In this document: piece after piece, positions 38,427-46,522 of the stretch | How positions within the stretch are numbered: position 1 is the first letter of the stretch | Layout of the letters: every line of letters starts with the position of its first letter | NCBI GenBank assembly: GCA_947502495.1 | Contig: CANNAC010000011.1 | Coordinates: 1-64,000, forward strand | Length of the DNA: 64,000 nt | DNA from: an uncultured Flavobacteriaceae bacterium | Lineage (GTDB): Bacteria > Bacteroidota > Bacteroidia > Flavobacteriales > Flavobacteriaceae | Direction of reading: 5' to 3' | Position numbers and translations under genes: made by a program | Notes under the pieces: generated by a model | What the model was told of the DNA's origin: nothing | Seen by the model: the letters and a program-made list of their open reading frames with translations, nothing else | Databases searched by the model: none

Positions 38427-38444
38427 TTCCCCTAAAAATGGGAA
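38427..38444 (-). promoter_or_regulatory. Small hairpin in the leader before the start codon
   Basis: TTCCC (38427-38431) pairs with GGGAA (38440-38444), loop of 8, 7-24 bases upstream of the ATG. Confidence 0.35.
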
Positions 38445-38476
38445 TCTTTTTTTAATTTAACCTATTATTCGAAGTG

Positions 38477-38484
38477 CAAAAATA
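38477..38484 (-). promoter_or_regulatory. -7 box of the cystathionine synthase-like gene
   Basis: TATTTTTG on the minus strand matches TAnnTTTG, about 57 bases upstream of the ATG. Confidence 0.45.
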
Positions 38485-38656
38485 GTTAAAAGGGAATAGT
38501 TAAAAGTTAAAAGTGCGTTTTTATTTTGCGTTAGGGATTGAGCAATTGTTGGAGCTCCTTGCAAAGAGCGACTTGTGAAAGCGCGGTACTACGAAGCCCA
38601 AGCGCAGTAGTAAACGCCCAACTTATGAAAACACTTTAATTGGCGAATATAATTTG

Positions 38657-39892
38657 CTACTCGAAACGAATTGCTTTTACTGGTGAAATTTTAGTGATGA
38701 GATACGATGGAATTAATAACATGATTAAACAGAGAAGGAATGTACCTATGTTTAATGCTAGAATATAACCTAAATTAATATAGATTGGGACTTCACTCAC
38801 GTGATATACACTTGGATCTAACGGAAAGAGTTTTAAATATTTTTGTGCCAATAGAATGGTAAAACCGATAAGATTTCCCCAAAACAAACCGATTAAAATA
38901 ATATAGCTTGCGTTGTATAAAAATATTTTTCGGATGCTCCAATTGTTACTTCCTAGTGCTTTAAAAATACCAATCATTTTTGTGCGTTCTAGTATTAAAA
39001 CCAGTAATGCGGTGATCATGTTTATTCCTGCCACTAGTATCATAATACCAATAATACCGTAAGTGTTTTTATCGAAAATACTAATCCACTCAAAAATAGA
39101 AGCGTGTTTTTGTTCTACCGTTACTGCGTTTAATAACGATGGAGTATTTTGAAAAACTTCTCTATATTTTTGATCTAATTGGTTATAATCCTCGAGTAAA
39201 ACTTCAAAGCTTCCTACTTGGTCTGCTTCCCATTTATTGAGTCTTTGAATATGTTTAATATCACCAAGTACATAGGTATCGTCAAATTCCTTTAGCCCTG
39301 AATTGTAAATCCCAACGATATTATAACGGATTTGCGTTGGTAATGCGTTTGGATCTTCTTTTCTAAAAAAAGTAGTGAAAGTATCCTTTAAAGAAAACTG
39401 CATGCGTTTTGCTAAGTCTTCTGAAATTAGTACATCTTGGTTTCGCGCTTTGGTATAATCTGGTAATCTGCCTTCTATTAAGAATTCATTAAAGTAATCC
39501 CAATTGTAATCTGCCCCTACTCCTTTTACAATAATAGCTTCAAAATCTGTTTCGGTTCGTATTACCCCGAATTTGGATGCCACTGCTTGTACATTCTTTA
39601 TGCCTTCGACGTCTTTAAAGCTTGGATAGAAATCTTGTTTGGTAGAAATTGGTTTTCCGCTTTCTTGGGAGTTGTTACTATCGAAATTAGAAATAATAAT
39701 ATGTCCATTAAATGCGGATACTTTGTCTCTAATTTTTTGTTGCAAACCAATTCCGGTGGCAACAGCAATCATCATTACTATGATACCAACAGCAATTGCT
39801 GCGATTCCAATTTTTATTATTGGTGCCGAAACACTACTTTTATACGCTTTACTACTAATAATGCGTTTAGCTATAAAAAACTCGAAATTCAA
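38657..39892 (-). CDS. ABC transporter permease of the LolC/LolE family
   Basis: The 411-aa inner-membrane protein has the FtsX/MacB-type layout: one membrane helix near 25-50, a large periplasmic domain (about 50-275), then three helices and the end SPVKAIRFE. It most likely works with a LolD-type ATPase to release lipoproteins for outer-membrane transport; no ATPase gene is adjacent. The start is TTG at 39892, since an in-frame stop lies three codons upstream and the family N-terminus (NFEFFIAKRIISSKAYKSSV) begins there. It is divergent from NamZ with only 8 bases between the start codons. Confidence 0.85.
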   Translation of the reverse strand: MNFEFFIAKRIISSKAYKSSVSAPIIKIGIAAIAVGIIVMMIAVATGIGLQQKIRDKVSAFNGHIIISNFDSNNSQESGKPISTKQDFYPSFKDVEGIKNVQAVASKFGVIRTETDFEAIIVKGVGADYNWDYFNEFLIEGRLPDYTKARNQDVLISEDLAKRMQFSLKDTFTTFFRKEDPNALPTQIRYNIVGIYNSGLKEFDDTYVLGDIKHIQRLNKWEADQVGSFEVLLEDYNQLDQKYREVFQNTPSLLNAVTVEQKHASIFEWISIFDKNTYGIIGIMILVAGINMITALLVLILERTKMIGIFKALGSNNWSIRKIFLYNASYIILIGLFWGNLIGFTILLAQKYLKLFPLDPSVYHVSEVPIYINLGYILALNIGTFLLCLIMLLIPSYLITKISPVKAIRFE

Positions 39893-39900
39893 ACTAGATT

Positions 39901-41217
39901 ATGCGATTTAATGTTTTCAAAAATACAGTTTTATTATTTGTTTTGGTATTTATTTCTTGCGGAAGTGGTAATAAGTCTGAAGACCAAAGACCGAAGACCG
40001 AAGAGTCTAAAGATTATGCTCAAACTAGTAACAAGGAGGAGATACTGAAACAAGTTCCTGATGACAAAACAATTATTGTTGGTGCAAACCAAACCGAAGC
40101 GTACTTGCCTTTACTAAAAGGAAAACGTGTTGGTATTGTTGCGAATCAGACTTCTGTGGTTTTTAAAGGTAATAAGAATGAGATTGCCACGTCGCAAAAA
40201 GCTACTAGCAATGACACATACACACATCTTGTAGATTCTTTAGTAGCCTTAAAAGTAGATGTAAAAAAAGTATTTTCTCCAGAGCATGGTTTTAGAGGAA
40301 CTGCGGATGCTGGCGAAGTCGTTAAAGATGGTCTGGACACAAAAACAGGCTTGCCAATTGTCTCGCTTTATGGCAAAAATAAAAAGCCTTCTCCAGAACA
40401 GCTTAAGGGTTTAGATATTGTGATTTTTGACATTCAAGATGTTGGTGCTCGTTTTTACACCTACATATCTTCTTTACATTATGTGATGGAAGCTTGCGCG
40501 GAAGCAAATATTCCTGTGCTTATTTTGGATAGACCAAACCCAAATGGGCATTATATTGATGGTCCTATTTTAGAAAAGGAACATAAAAGTTTTGTTGGTA
40601 TGCATCCTATTCCTGTGGTTCACGGTATGACTATTGGCGAATATGCTCAAATGATCAATGGCGAAAAATGGTTAGAAAATGGAGTGCAATCTGCGATTAC
40701 TGTAATTGCAATGAAAAATTACACCCATGAAACGGTATATGACTTACCAATTAATCCTTCACCAAATTTACCTAATGCAAAATCGATAAATTTATATCCT
40801 AGCTTATGCTTTTTTGAAGGTACTAATGTAAGTGCTGGAAGAGGTACGGATAAACAATTTCAAATATTTGGGAGTCCGTTTTTAGATACTACCATGTTTC
40901 CGTATACCTATACATTTACACCGCAACCAAATGTGGGTTCCAAACACCCTAAACATGAAAATAAAGTCTGTTATGGTATGGATTTAAGCACTAGTACGTA
41001 TTTAAGTAGATTAGACCTCAACTATCTTATTGAAGCATATCAGGCTACGGAAAACAAAGAAACGTTTTTCAACGACTTCTTTACCAAGCTCGCTGGAACG
41101 CGAGAATTACAAAAACAAATTGAAAGCAAGCATACAGCTTACGAGATTAAGAAAACTTGGGTTCGCGGATTAGCAGCTTATGATACAATGCGTCAGCCTT
41201 ATTTATTGTATAAATAA
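39901..41217 (+). CDS. namZ: NamZ-type exo-beta-N-acetylmuramidase lipoprotein (DUF1343)
   Basis: The 438-aa protein carries a lipobox VFISC (C20), a low-complexity linker (21-60) and the DUF1343 domain, with motifs KRVGIVANQTSVV, FSPEHGFRGTADAGE, VSLYGKNKKPS, DIQDVGARFYTY and FEGTNVSAGRGT. Characterised members (NamZ, GH171) remove terminal MurNAc from peptidoglycan fragments for recycling. As a lipoprotein it should act in the periplasm or at the outer membrane. The linker codes from a heptamer repeat. It ends at a bidirectional terminator. Confidence 0.9.
   Translation: MRFNVFKNTVLLFVLVFISCGSGNKSEDQRPKTEESKDYAQTSNKEEILKQVPDDKTIIVGANQTEAYLPLLKGKRVGIVANQTSVVFKGNKNEIATSQKATSNDTYTHLVDSLVALKVDVKKVFSPEHGFRGTADAGEVVKDGLDTKTGLPIVSLYGKNKKPSPEQLKGLDIVIFDIQDVGARFYTYISSLHYVMEACAEANIPVLILDRPNPNGHYIDGPILEKEHKSFVGMHPIPVVHGMTIGEYAQMINGEKWLENGVQSAITVIAMKNYTHETVYDLPINPSPNLPNAKSINLYPSLCFFEGTNVSAGRGTDKQFQIFGSPFLDTTMFPYTYTFTPQPNVGSKHPKHENKVCYGMDLSTSTYLSRLDLNYLIEAYQATENKETFFNDFFTKLAGTRELQKQIESKHTAYEIKKTWVRGLAAYDTMRQPYLLYK
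39979..40006. repeat. Heptanucleotide repeat inside namZ
   Basis: GAAGACC, AAAGACC, GAAGACC and GAAGAGT stand in tandem in the linker just after the lipobox. Gain or loss of one 7-base unit would shift the reading frame. Confidence 0.8.
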
Positions 41218-41248
41218 AAAGCCTCTAGAAAAATTCTAAAGGCTTTTT
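41216..41248 (+). terminator. Bidirectional terminator
   Basis: AAAAAGCCT (41216-41224) pairs with AGGCTTTTT (41240-41248), with an inner TAGAA/TTCTA, between the convergent namZ and Lys/Glu-rich protein genes. Confidence 0.85.
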
Positions 41249-41285
41249 ATAATTGCAAATATATTTGCTTTCTGACTAATTCAAA

Positions 41286-42125
41286 CTAGTTGTAAGGCTC
41301 TCCATTTGGCCTTAAGTTTTCTGCTCTATATTCTTCACGGGATTGCACGGCATAACGTCCGTTTCTTCCGTTTGTAAGATTATAGCTTTTGTATTCTGTA
41401 GAATCTAAGCTAGGCTCTTTTCTTTCTACAACTCTTGACTTTCTTTCTGGTTTAGCAATCACTAGTTCTTTTTCTACTATTGGTCTTTCAGGTTTTGTAT
41501 ATTCCTTTTCAACCTTAGGAATACGAGTAGCAACTCTCGTTTTATTTTCTTTTACTCTTTCTTTCTTAACTTTCTCTTTCTTAACAATCTCCTTTTTAAC
41601 TTTTTCCGCCTTAACAATCTCTTTTTTAATTGGAGTTTCTTTTATTACTTCGGCAACAACAGCTTCTTCCTTTTTAATTATTGGTTCTTCTTCAATAATT
41701 TCTGGTACTACTTCTGCAATTAATTCTTCTTCTATTATAGGATCTTCAATTGGTAAAAGTCTAGAGATTCTAAATACAATCGTTTTTTGATCTTGGTAAA
41801 TACCTTCTGTTTTTTCAATTTGAAAAGCTGCAATAGTATATTCTCCAACAGGAACAGATTTTAAAGGAATACCAATTTGTTTTTTTTCTCCTTCTACAGG
41901 AAACACTTTAGATTCGTAAGTACCAATAAACTCTACTTTATATAATTTGAAATCACTACTTAAATGTAATGTATCTCCTGCTCTATTTAAGTTGTGCTGT
42001 AAACTATTTGCATTGGAATTAATATTTTTAGCAATAGTAGAATATACAATGTTTTGACTATAGGTTGAAGTAATAGCGAACATAGCTATTAGTAAGCATA
42101 ATAATGTAATTTTCCCCTCTTTCAT
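41286..42125 (-). CDS. Secreted protein with Lys/Glu-rich low-complexity region
   Basis: From the ATG at 42125 the protein has 279 aa; an upstream in-frame ATG (42146) would add seven residues before the signal peptide (KITLLCLLIAMFAITSTYSQ). Residues 25-130 form a beta-like domain (LYKVEFIGTYESKVFPVEGE, GIPLKSVPVGEYTIAAFQ) similar in feel to periplasmic accessory domains. Then comes a long charged stretch of repeated EEEPIIKKEE, KKEIVKKEKVKKERV type, and a polar end. The family was not recognised. The charged part may be a spacer across the envelope or a binding region. Confidence 0.65.
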   Translation of the reverse strand: MKEGKITLLCLLIAMFAITSTYSQNIVYSTIAKNINSNANSLQHNLNRAGDTLHLSSDFKLYKVEFIGTYESKVFPVEGEKKQIGIPLKSVPVGEYTIAAFQIEKTEGIYQDQKTIVFRISRLLPIEDPIIEEELIAEVVPEIIEEEPIIKKEEAVVAEVIKETPIKKEIVKAEKVKKEIVKKEKVKKERVKENKTRVATRIPKVEKEYTKPERPIVEKELVIAKPERKSRVVERKEPSLDSTEYKSYNLTNGRNGRYAVQSREEYRAENLRPNGEPYN

Positions 42126-42413
42126 TACGTATATTAATTTAATCATTTTATTGAATTTGATATTCGCTATTAATCAAAGTTCCGTCCAAAGATCATATTA
42201 ATTTACAAAAAAAGGATACTTACATATGTTATATGCGGGGTTTTTCGTTGAATACCAAATTTTACAGACGAAATGCTACTGGGTTGAAACAAAAGACTTT
42301 AGTTTCTATTAAATGGCATGAAAAACAGGAAACACTTTCGTTTTTTTACAAAAACAAACAATATATCAACATTTAGGAGCGATACATATAGCACCTGTAA
42401 TAATTTGGTAATT

Positions 42414-43277
42414 TTATTGACAAATACGCAATAACACATCTGGATAATCGGTAATAATTCCATCGACGTTAAAATCTATCATCTCTTGCATTGCTGCAGC
42501 GGTATTCACCGTCCAAGGAATTACTTGAAATCCTTGCTCTTGATATTTACGGGTAGTTTCTAGATCTAGTAGTTTATAATACGGACTTATTATTGCAGGT
42601 TGGAAACTTAATTGCTTTAATTTTTCAGAAATACTTTCAGCTTCATCTACTAGAATAGCAACCTGTATTTTTGGAGCTTGTTTTTTAATTTCTTCTAAAA
42701 TACGAAGATCAAAAGATTGCAGATTACATCTATCGAACGCTTCATATTCTTTAATAACCTGTAAAACCAAGGTTACAAATTCTTCTGGCTTAGGTGTGAA
42801 AATGGTATCGTATTCTGGCAATGCTTTAATCTCAATATTATATTTAATTTTCGGGTTTAATGCTTCAGAAGCAATAAACACTTCTTCTAAAGAAGGTTTA
42901 TATGTTTTAAGTTTTTCTTGATTAGGGAATCTTTCATGAAATTTGGTACCGCAATCGAAAGCTTTAATCGCTTCATAAGTTAATGCATATAGATTATACT
43001 TTTCACCATCTGCTTCCGGAATTACTTTTCCGTTAGGATCTAAGCAAATAAGAGGATTCATATAAGGTTCGTGGGAAACGATTACTTTTCCATCTTTAGA
43101 AATAGCTACATCTAACTCTAAAGTATGCACCCCTAAAATTATTGCTTTTTGAAATGCGGGAATTGTATTTTCTGGCATTAAACCGCGACAACCTCTGTGT
43201 CCTTGAATATCTATACTTTTTGAAGTGTTACGCTGCATACATGAAAAGATTAAAGAAAGCATAATAGCCTTTTGCAT
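42414..43277 (-). CDS. Glycerophosphodiester phosphodiesterase
   Basis: The 287-aa protein has the GDPD TIM-barrel motifs: GHRGCRG..PENT with H27, ELDVAISKDG with E54 and D56, SHE with H69, and a C-terminal VDGIITDYPD. It hydrolyses glycerophosphodiesters to glycerol-3-phosphate and an alcohol. A short N-terminal hydrophobic start ending LIFSC (C13) suggests a lipoprotein. It lies 2 bases downstream of the fatty acid hydroxylase gene, so the two are probably one operon acting on lipids. Confidence 0.9.
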   Translation of the reverse strand: MQKAIMLSLIFSCMQRNTSKSIDIQGHRGCRGLMPENTIPAFQKAIILGVHTLELDVAISKDGKVIVSHEPYMNPLICLDPNGKVIPEADGEKYNLYALTYEAIKAFDCGTKFHERFPNQEKLKTYKPSLEEVFIASEALNPKIKYNIEIKALPEYDTIFTPKPEEFVTLVLQVIKEYEAFDRCNLQSFDLRILEEIKKQAPKIQVAILVDEAESISEKLKQLSFQPAIISPYYKLLDLETTRKYQEQGFQVIPWTVNTAAAMQEMIDFNVDGIITDYPDVLLRICQ

Positions 43278-43279
43278 TA

Positions 43280-44119
43280 CTATTCTTTAGGATTGCCAAT
43301 GGTAGGATTTCTATATTTTTGAAAAGGTTGTTTTAGCAGATTTGTAATACTACTATTTTCTGCTTCGTCTGGAAAAACATCTACACCATAAATTAATTTA
43401 TCTCGATCTAGTTTCATGAAGGTCCCTAAAAGTCGGTCCCAAACGGAGAAAATATTTCCGTAGTTAGAATCGGTATACGGCAACACGTAATGATGATGTA
43501 CTTTGTGCATATCTGGCGAAACCAAGAAGTAACTTAAAGCATTATCGACCTTTCTTGGTAACTTAATATTTGCATGTGTAAACTGGGTAGCGATTAAAGA
43601 TAAAGATTGATACAACATTACAATGGCTATTGGCGTACCAACAATAAAGACGCCAAATAAAGTAAAGGCAAAACGAATAATACTCTCTAAAGGATGATGT
43701 CTATTCGCCGTTGTAGTATCTACTTTATGATCGGTATGATGCACCAAATGTACTTTCCACAAGACACGAACTTTATGTTCTACAAAATGCGCTAGGTAAG
43801 CACCAAAAAAGTCTAGAAAAAACACACCTAGAAATACATATAGAGCTAAGGGCATTTCTGGTAACCAATTAATAATACCAAAGTTATTTAATTGTACCCA
43901 ATCTGCAGTTTTAAGCAATAAAAAAGCCAATGCAAAATTTACAATAATGGTGGTTAGGGTAAAGAATAAATTGGGTGCTGCATGCTTCCACTTTTTATAG
44001 TTGAATGTATACAAAGGCAAGATACCTTCAAGCAGCCAAAAAAAGGTAATTCCTCCAACAAGAATAATACTTCTATGTAATGTAGGAATGGTTTCGAAAT
44101 AGTTAATTAGGTTTTCCAA
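43280..44119 (-). CDS. Sterol desaturase / fatty acid hydroxylase family protein
   Basis: A 279-aa membrane di-iron enzyme with the family histidine boxes HFVEH (111-115), HLVHH (124-128), RHHP (140-143) and HKVHHHY (about 205). It adds a hydroxyl or double bond to a lipid chain; the substrate is unknown. The start is TTG at 44119; no ATG is near, and the N-terminus (ENLINYFETIPTLHRSIILV) fits relatives. Operon with the GDPD gene. Confidence 0.85.
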   Translation of the reverse strand: MENLINYFETIPTLHRSIILVGGITFFWLLEGILPLYTFNYKKWKHAAPNLFFTLTTIIVNFALAFLLLKTADWVQLNNFGIINWLPEMPLALYVFLGVFFLDFFGAYLAHFVEHKVRVLWKVHLVHHTDHKVDTTTANRHHPLESIIRFAFTLFGVFIVGTPIAIVMLYQSLSLIATQFTHANIKLPRKVDNALSYFLVSPDMHKVHHHYVLPYTDSNYGNIFSVWDRLLGTFMKLDRDKLIYGVDVFPDEAENSSITNLLKQPFQKYRNPTIGNPKE

Positions 44120-44218
44120 ATATGTATCGTTTTTGTAAATATAACGAAAAGGGGAAACGTTTTTAATTATCGTTGTAAAAAACGGTGCGATCTAGATACT
44201 AGGTATCCTTTCTTAAAA

Positions 44219-44713
44219 CTATATTTTAATACGTTTTTTCATTGCTTCTACAATATTAAAAGCAGCTGGACAAATCGCTACATTTTTCATGGTAATATTA
44301 GAAATTTGCTGAAACTTTTTCCTGTCGGTATGCGGAAACTCTCTACATGCTTTTGGTCTTACATCATATATAGAACAATAGTTATCTGCACCTAAAAAAG
44401 TACATGGTACCGATTGTAAAACATAATCGTTATCTTCATCTACGCGTAAATAATTAGCAATAAACTGCTGCGCTTTTTGCTTGAAATGTTTTGCTATTCG
44501 ATCTACATCTTTATCGGTAAACAAAGGTCCTGTAGTTTTACAACAGTTAGCACAAGTTAAACAATCGGTACGTTCAAATTCTTCTTCGTGCAAATCTTGC
44601 ATGATATAATCTAAATTTTTTGGCGCTTTCTTTTTTAGCTTTGTAAAAAAGGTTTTGTTTTCCTTATGCTTATCTTTGGCAAGCTTTGGGAGCTGATTTA
44701 AAAATTCTTCCAT
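44219..44713 (-). CDS. YkgJ family cysteine cluster protein
   Basis: The 164-aa protein has the cysteine cluster of the YkgJ/CxxCxxCC family (CLTCANCC near residue 58, then C..C in VPCTFLGADNYCSIYDVRPK, ACREFPHTD), which likely binds zinc or iron-sulfur. The function is unproven. Single gene. Confidence 0.85.
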   Translation of the reverse strand: MEEFLNQLPKLAKDKHKENKTFFTKLKKKAPKNLDYIMQDLHEEEFERTDCLTCANCCKTTGPLFTDKDVDRIAKHFKQKAQQFIANYLRVDEDNDYVLQSVPCTFLGADNYCSIYDVRPKACREFPHTDRKKFQQISNITMKNVAICPAAFNIVEAMKKRIKI

Positions 44714-44832
44714 AGAACAAAAGTAATTAAACTTGTTAATTAGAGCGAAGTGATATAGCTAAATAATTAAGATGTTACGACTGCGCTCAATAGGACAGAA
44801 CAACTAATTAAAAACAAATTGTTTGGGATCTA

Positions 44833-44890
44833 CACGGACTATGCTCCGTGTGACAATAACAATACATAAAAAAATTCCGTCTTTACGGAA
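44833..44890. repeat. Two hairpins upstream of the methyltransferase gene
   Basis: CACGGA/TCCGTG (44833-44850) is followed by TGACA, as in the dispersed quasi-palindromes. TTCCGT/ACGGAA (44875-44890) lies just before the first possible ATG. Confidence 0.5.
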
Positions 44891-44908
44891 ATGAAAATAA
44901 AATTTTTA

Positions 44909-45607
44909 ATGAAAGATTTATTCGGAAAAGCATTATTAGATTATCAAAACGGGAATTACACGGAAGACATTATTACTGCTACTAATATTAGCGATGCTGA
45001 CGAATTACCCATTCCGTATCTTTTTAGAGACTATACTGAAATGCCTAAATTAGAACAAAAAGCATTACAACTTTCTAAAGGAAAAATTTTGGATGTTGGT
45101 TCTGGAGCTGGAAGCCATAGTTTGTATTTACAAGAAAAAGGCTTTACGGTGAAGGCTATAGATATTTCGGAAGGCGCCATTGCCGTTTGTAAACAAAGAG
45201 GTCTTATGCATGCGGAAGTAAAAGATATCTTAAAGGAAACAGAAACCTTTGATACTATTCTATTATTGATGAATGGTACAGGAATTTTTCAAGAGCAACA
45301 TCAAGTGGTAACGTATCTGAAGCATTTAAAAAGCATTTTAAATCCGGAAGGCCAAATCCTAATCGATTCTAGTGATATTAAATATATGTATGAAGATGAA
45401 GATGGCGGATTTTGGATGGATACGACAGCCAATTACTACGGCGAACTCGATTACTTTTTAAGCTATAAAGGCGAAAAAGAAAGTCCGATGAAATGGCTGT
45501 ATTTAGATTTCAACATGTTGCTTACGGCGTGTACTTCGGTTGGCTTACAATGCGAATTAGTTACCAAAGGAGAACATTTTGATTATTTAGCCAAGCTTAC
45601 GCCTTAG
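44909..45607 (+). CDS. Class I SAM-dependent methyltransferase
   Basis: A 232-aa protein with SAM motif ILDVGSGAGSHSL (motif I), AIDISEGAIAVCK (motif II) and LLLMNGTGIFQE. The methyl acceptor is unknown. An in-frame ATG at 44891 exists, but it abuts a hairpin, and MKDLFGKALLDYQNG fits a clean N-terminus, so 44909 is preferred. Its 3' end overlaps the convergent small secreted protein gene by 11 bases. Confidence 0.8.
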   Translation: MKDLFGKALLDYQNGNYTEDIITATNISDADELPIPYLFRDYTEMPKLEQKALQLSKGKILDVGSGAGSHSLYLQEKGFTVKAIDISEGAIAVCKQRGLMHAEVKDILKETETFDTILLLMNGTGIFQEQHQVVTYLKHLKSILNPEGQILIDSSDIKYMYEDEDGGFWMDTTANYYGELDYFLSYKGEKESPMKWLYLDFNMLLTACTSVGLQCELVTKGEHFDYLAKLTP

Positions 45608-45950
45608 TTTTTTTTGCTTTACGTAATCGCTTTTTTTCGTCTTTAGTATATTGTTTATATGCTACAATGGTTTTTACATCTGTTTTACCAGAAACATGCA
45701 CATCATAACCTAAATTAGATAATTTTGTTTGTAGTGTTTTTAATGCTTCCGTATTTTTTGAATATACCAAAAAGTCACAAGCAATTTTTTCTCTTTTAGA
45801 AAATGTACCATCTTCTTTTTCACAAGCAATGTAACATTCCCCTTTTTTAGCGTTCTTAGGAAGATCTATATCTTGAGCAAAACTATTTAAAGATAAAAAT
45901 CCGATAAAAAGTATAAATATAAATTGTTTCCTATTACAAGTTGAATCCAT
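45597..45950 (-). CDS. Small secreted protein, unknown
   Basis: The 117-aa protein has a signal peptide (FIFILFIGFLSLNSFAQ) and a compact domain with three cysteines (CYIACEKEDG, IACDFLVY) followed by a SPOR-like segment (LQTKLSNLGYDVHVSGKTD). The basic end (KKRLRKAKKTKA) is lysine-rich. It overlaps the preceding DUF2059 gene by 17 bases, which indicates translational coupling. Function not recognised. Confidence 0.65.
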   Translation of the reverse strand: MDSTCNRKQFIFILFIGFLSLNSFAQDIDLPKNAKKGECYIACEKEDGTFSKREKIACDFLVYSKNTEALKTLQTKLSNLGYDVHVSGKTDVKTIVAYKQYTKDEKKRLRKAKKTKA

Positions 45951-46464
45951 TTTCGCTTAATTTATCTACTATTGATCTGTAAAAACCACTACTCCACATT
46001 TCGGATATTTTACTCATCGATTCATTCATAGAATCTTGAGATCCCGTAATTTTTTGTCCGGTATCACTTCTGTAAAATTCGGTTAATGCTACTTTATCGC
46101 CTTCTGTAAGATGACTAGCTTCTTTAAACATATTTTGTCCGGCTTTAGTTGCATACAAAGCGTTCATGTTTTTTACATCTTCGTGTGTGAAATGTCCGCG
46201 ATACGCCGAAACTACCATCTGGCTTAATTCTTCTAACGATTCTGTTTTAAGTCCTTTAAGTTCGCTCCAAAGCGTTTCTGGAACACCTTGTGAAGCATAT
46301 TGCTCTTGTAGCATAGAAAACATTTGATCTACTACATTTTCATAATATTCATAGGTACCATTACTTTTAATACATTGTTTTACGTCTTCACTATACGCAT
46401 CTACTTGTGCAAAAGTTGTTGTAGATATTAGTAATGCGATTACAAGTGTGTATATTTTTTTCAT
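45934..46464 (-). CDS. DUF2059 family secreted protein
   Basis: The 176-aa protein has a signal peptide (cut after TTFAQ, residue 20) and a helical DUF2059 domain (about 80-145, with VVSAYRGHFTHEDVKNMNAL and FYRSDTGQKI). The periplasmic role is unknown. A CCGC-gaaa-GCGG hairpin lies 10 bases upstream of the ATG. Confidence 0.8.
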   Translation of the reverse strand: MKKIYTLVIALLISTTTFAQVDAYSEDVKQCIKSNGTYEYYENVVDQMFSMLQEQYASQGVPETLWSELKGLKTESLEELSQMVVSAYRGHFTHEDVKNMNALYATKAGQNMFKEASHLTEGDKVALTEFYRSDTGQKITGSQDSMNESMSKISEMWSSGFYRSIVDKLSENGFNL

Positions 46465-46522
46465 GTTTACTTTCCGCGAAAGCGGTAATCTTAGTTAATA
46501 AATGTTTTTACAAAGAAAGCAA

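Noticed and set aside
41389-41790. 133-codon plus-strand frame
   Set aside because: Antisense image of the Lys/Glu-rich repeat region; its Ser/Phe-rich content comes from the opposite codons.
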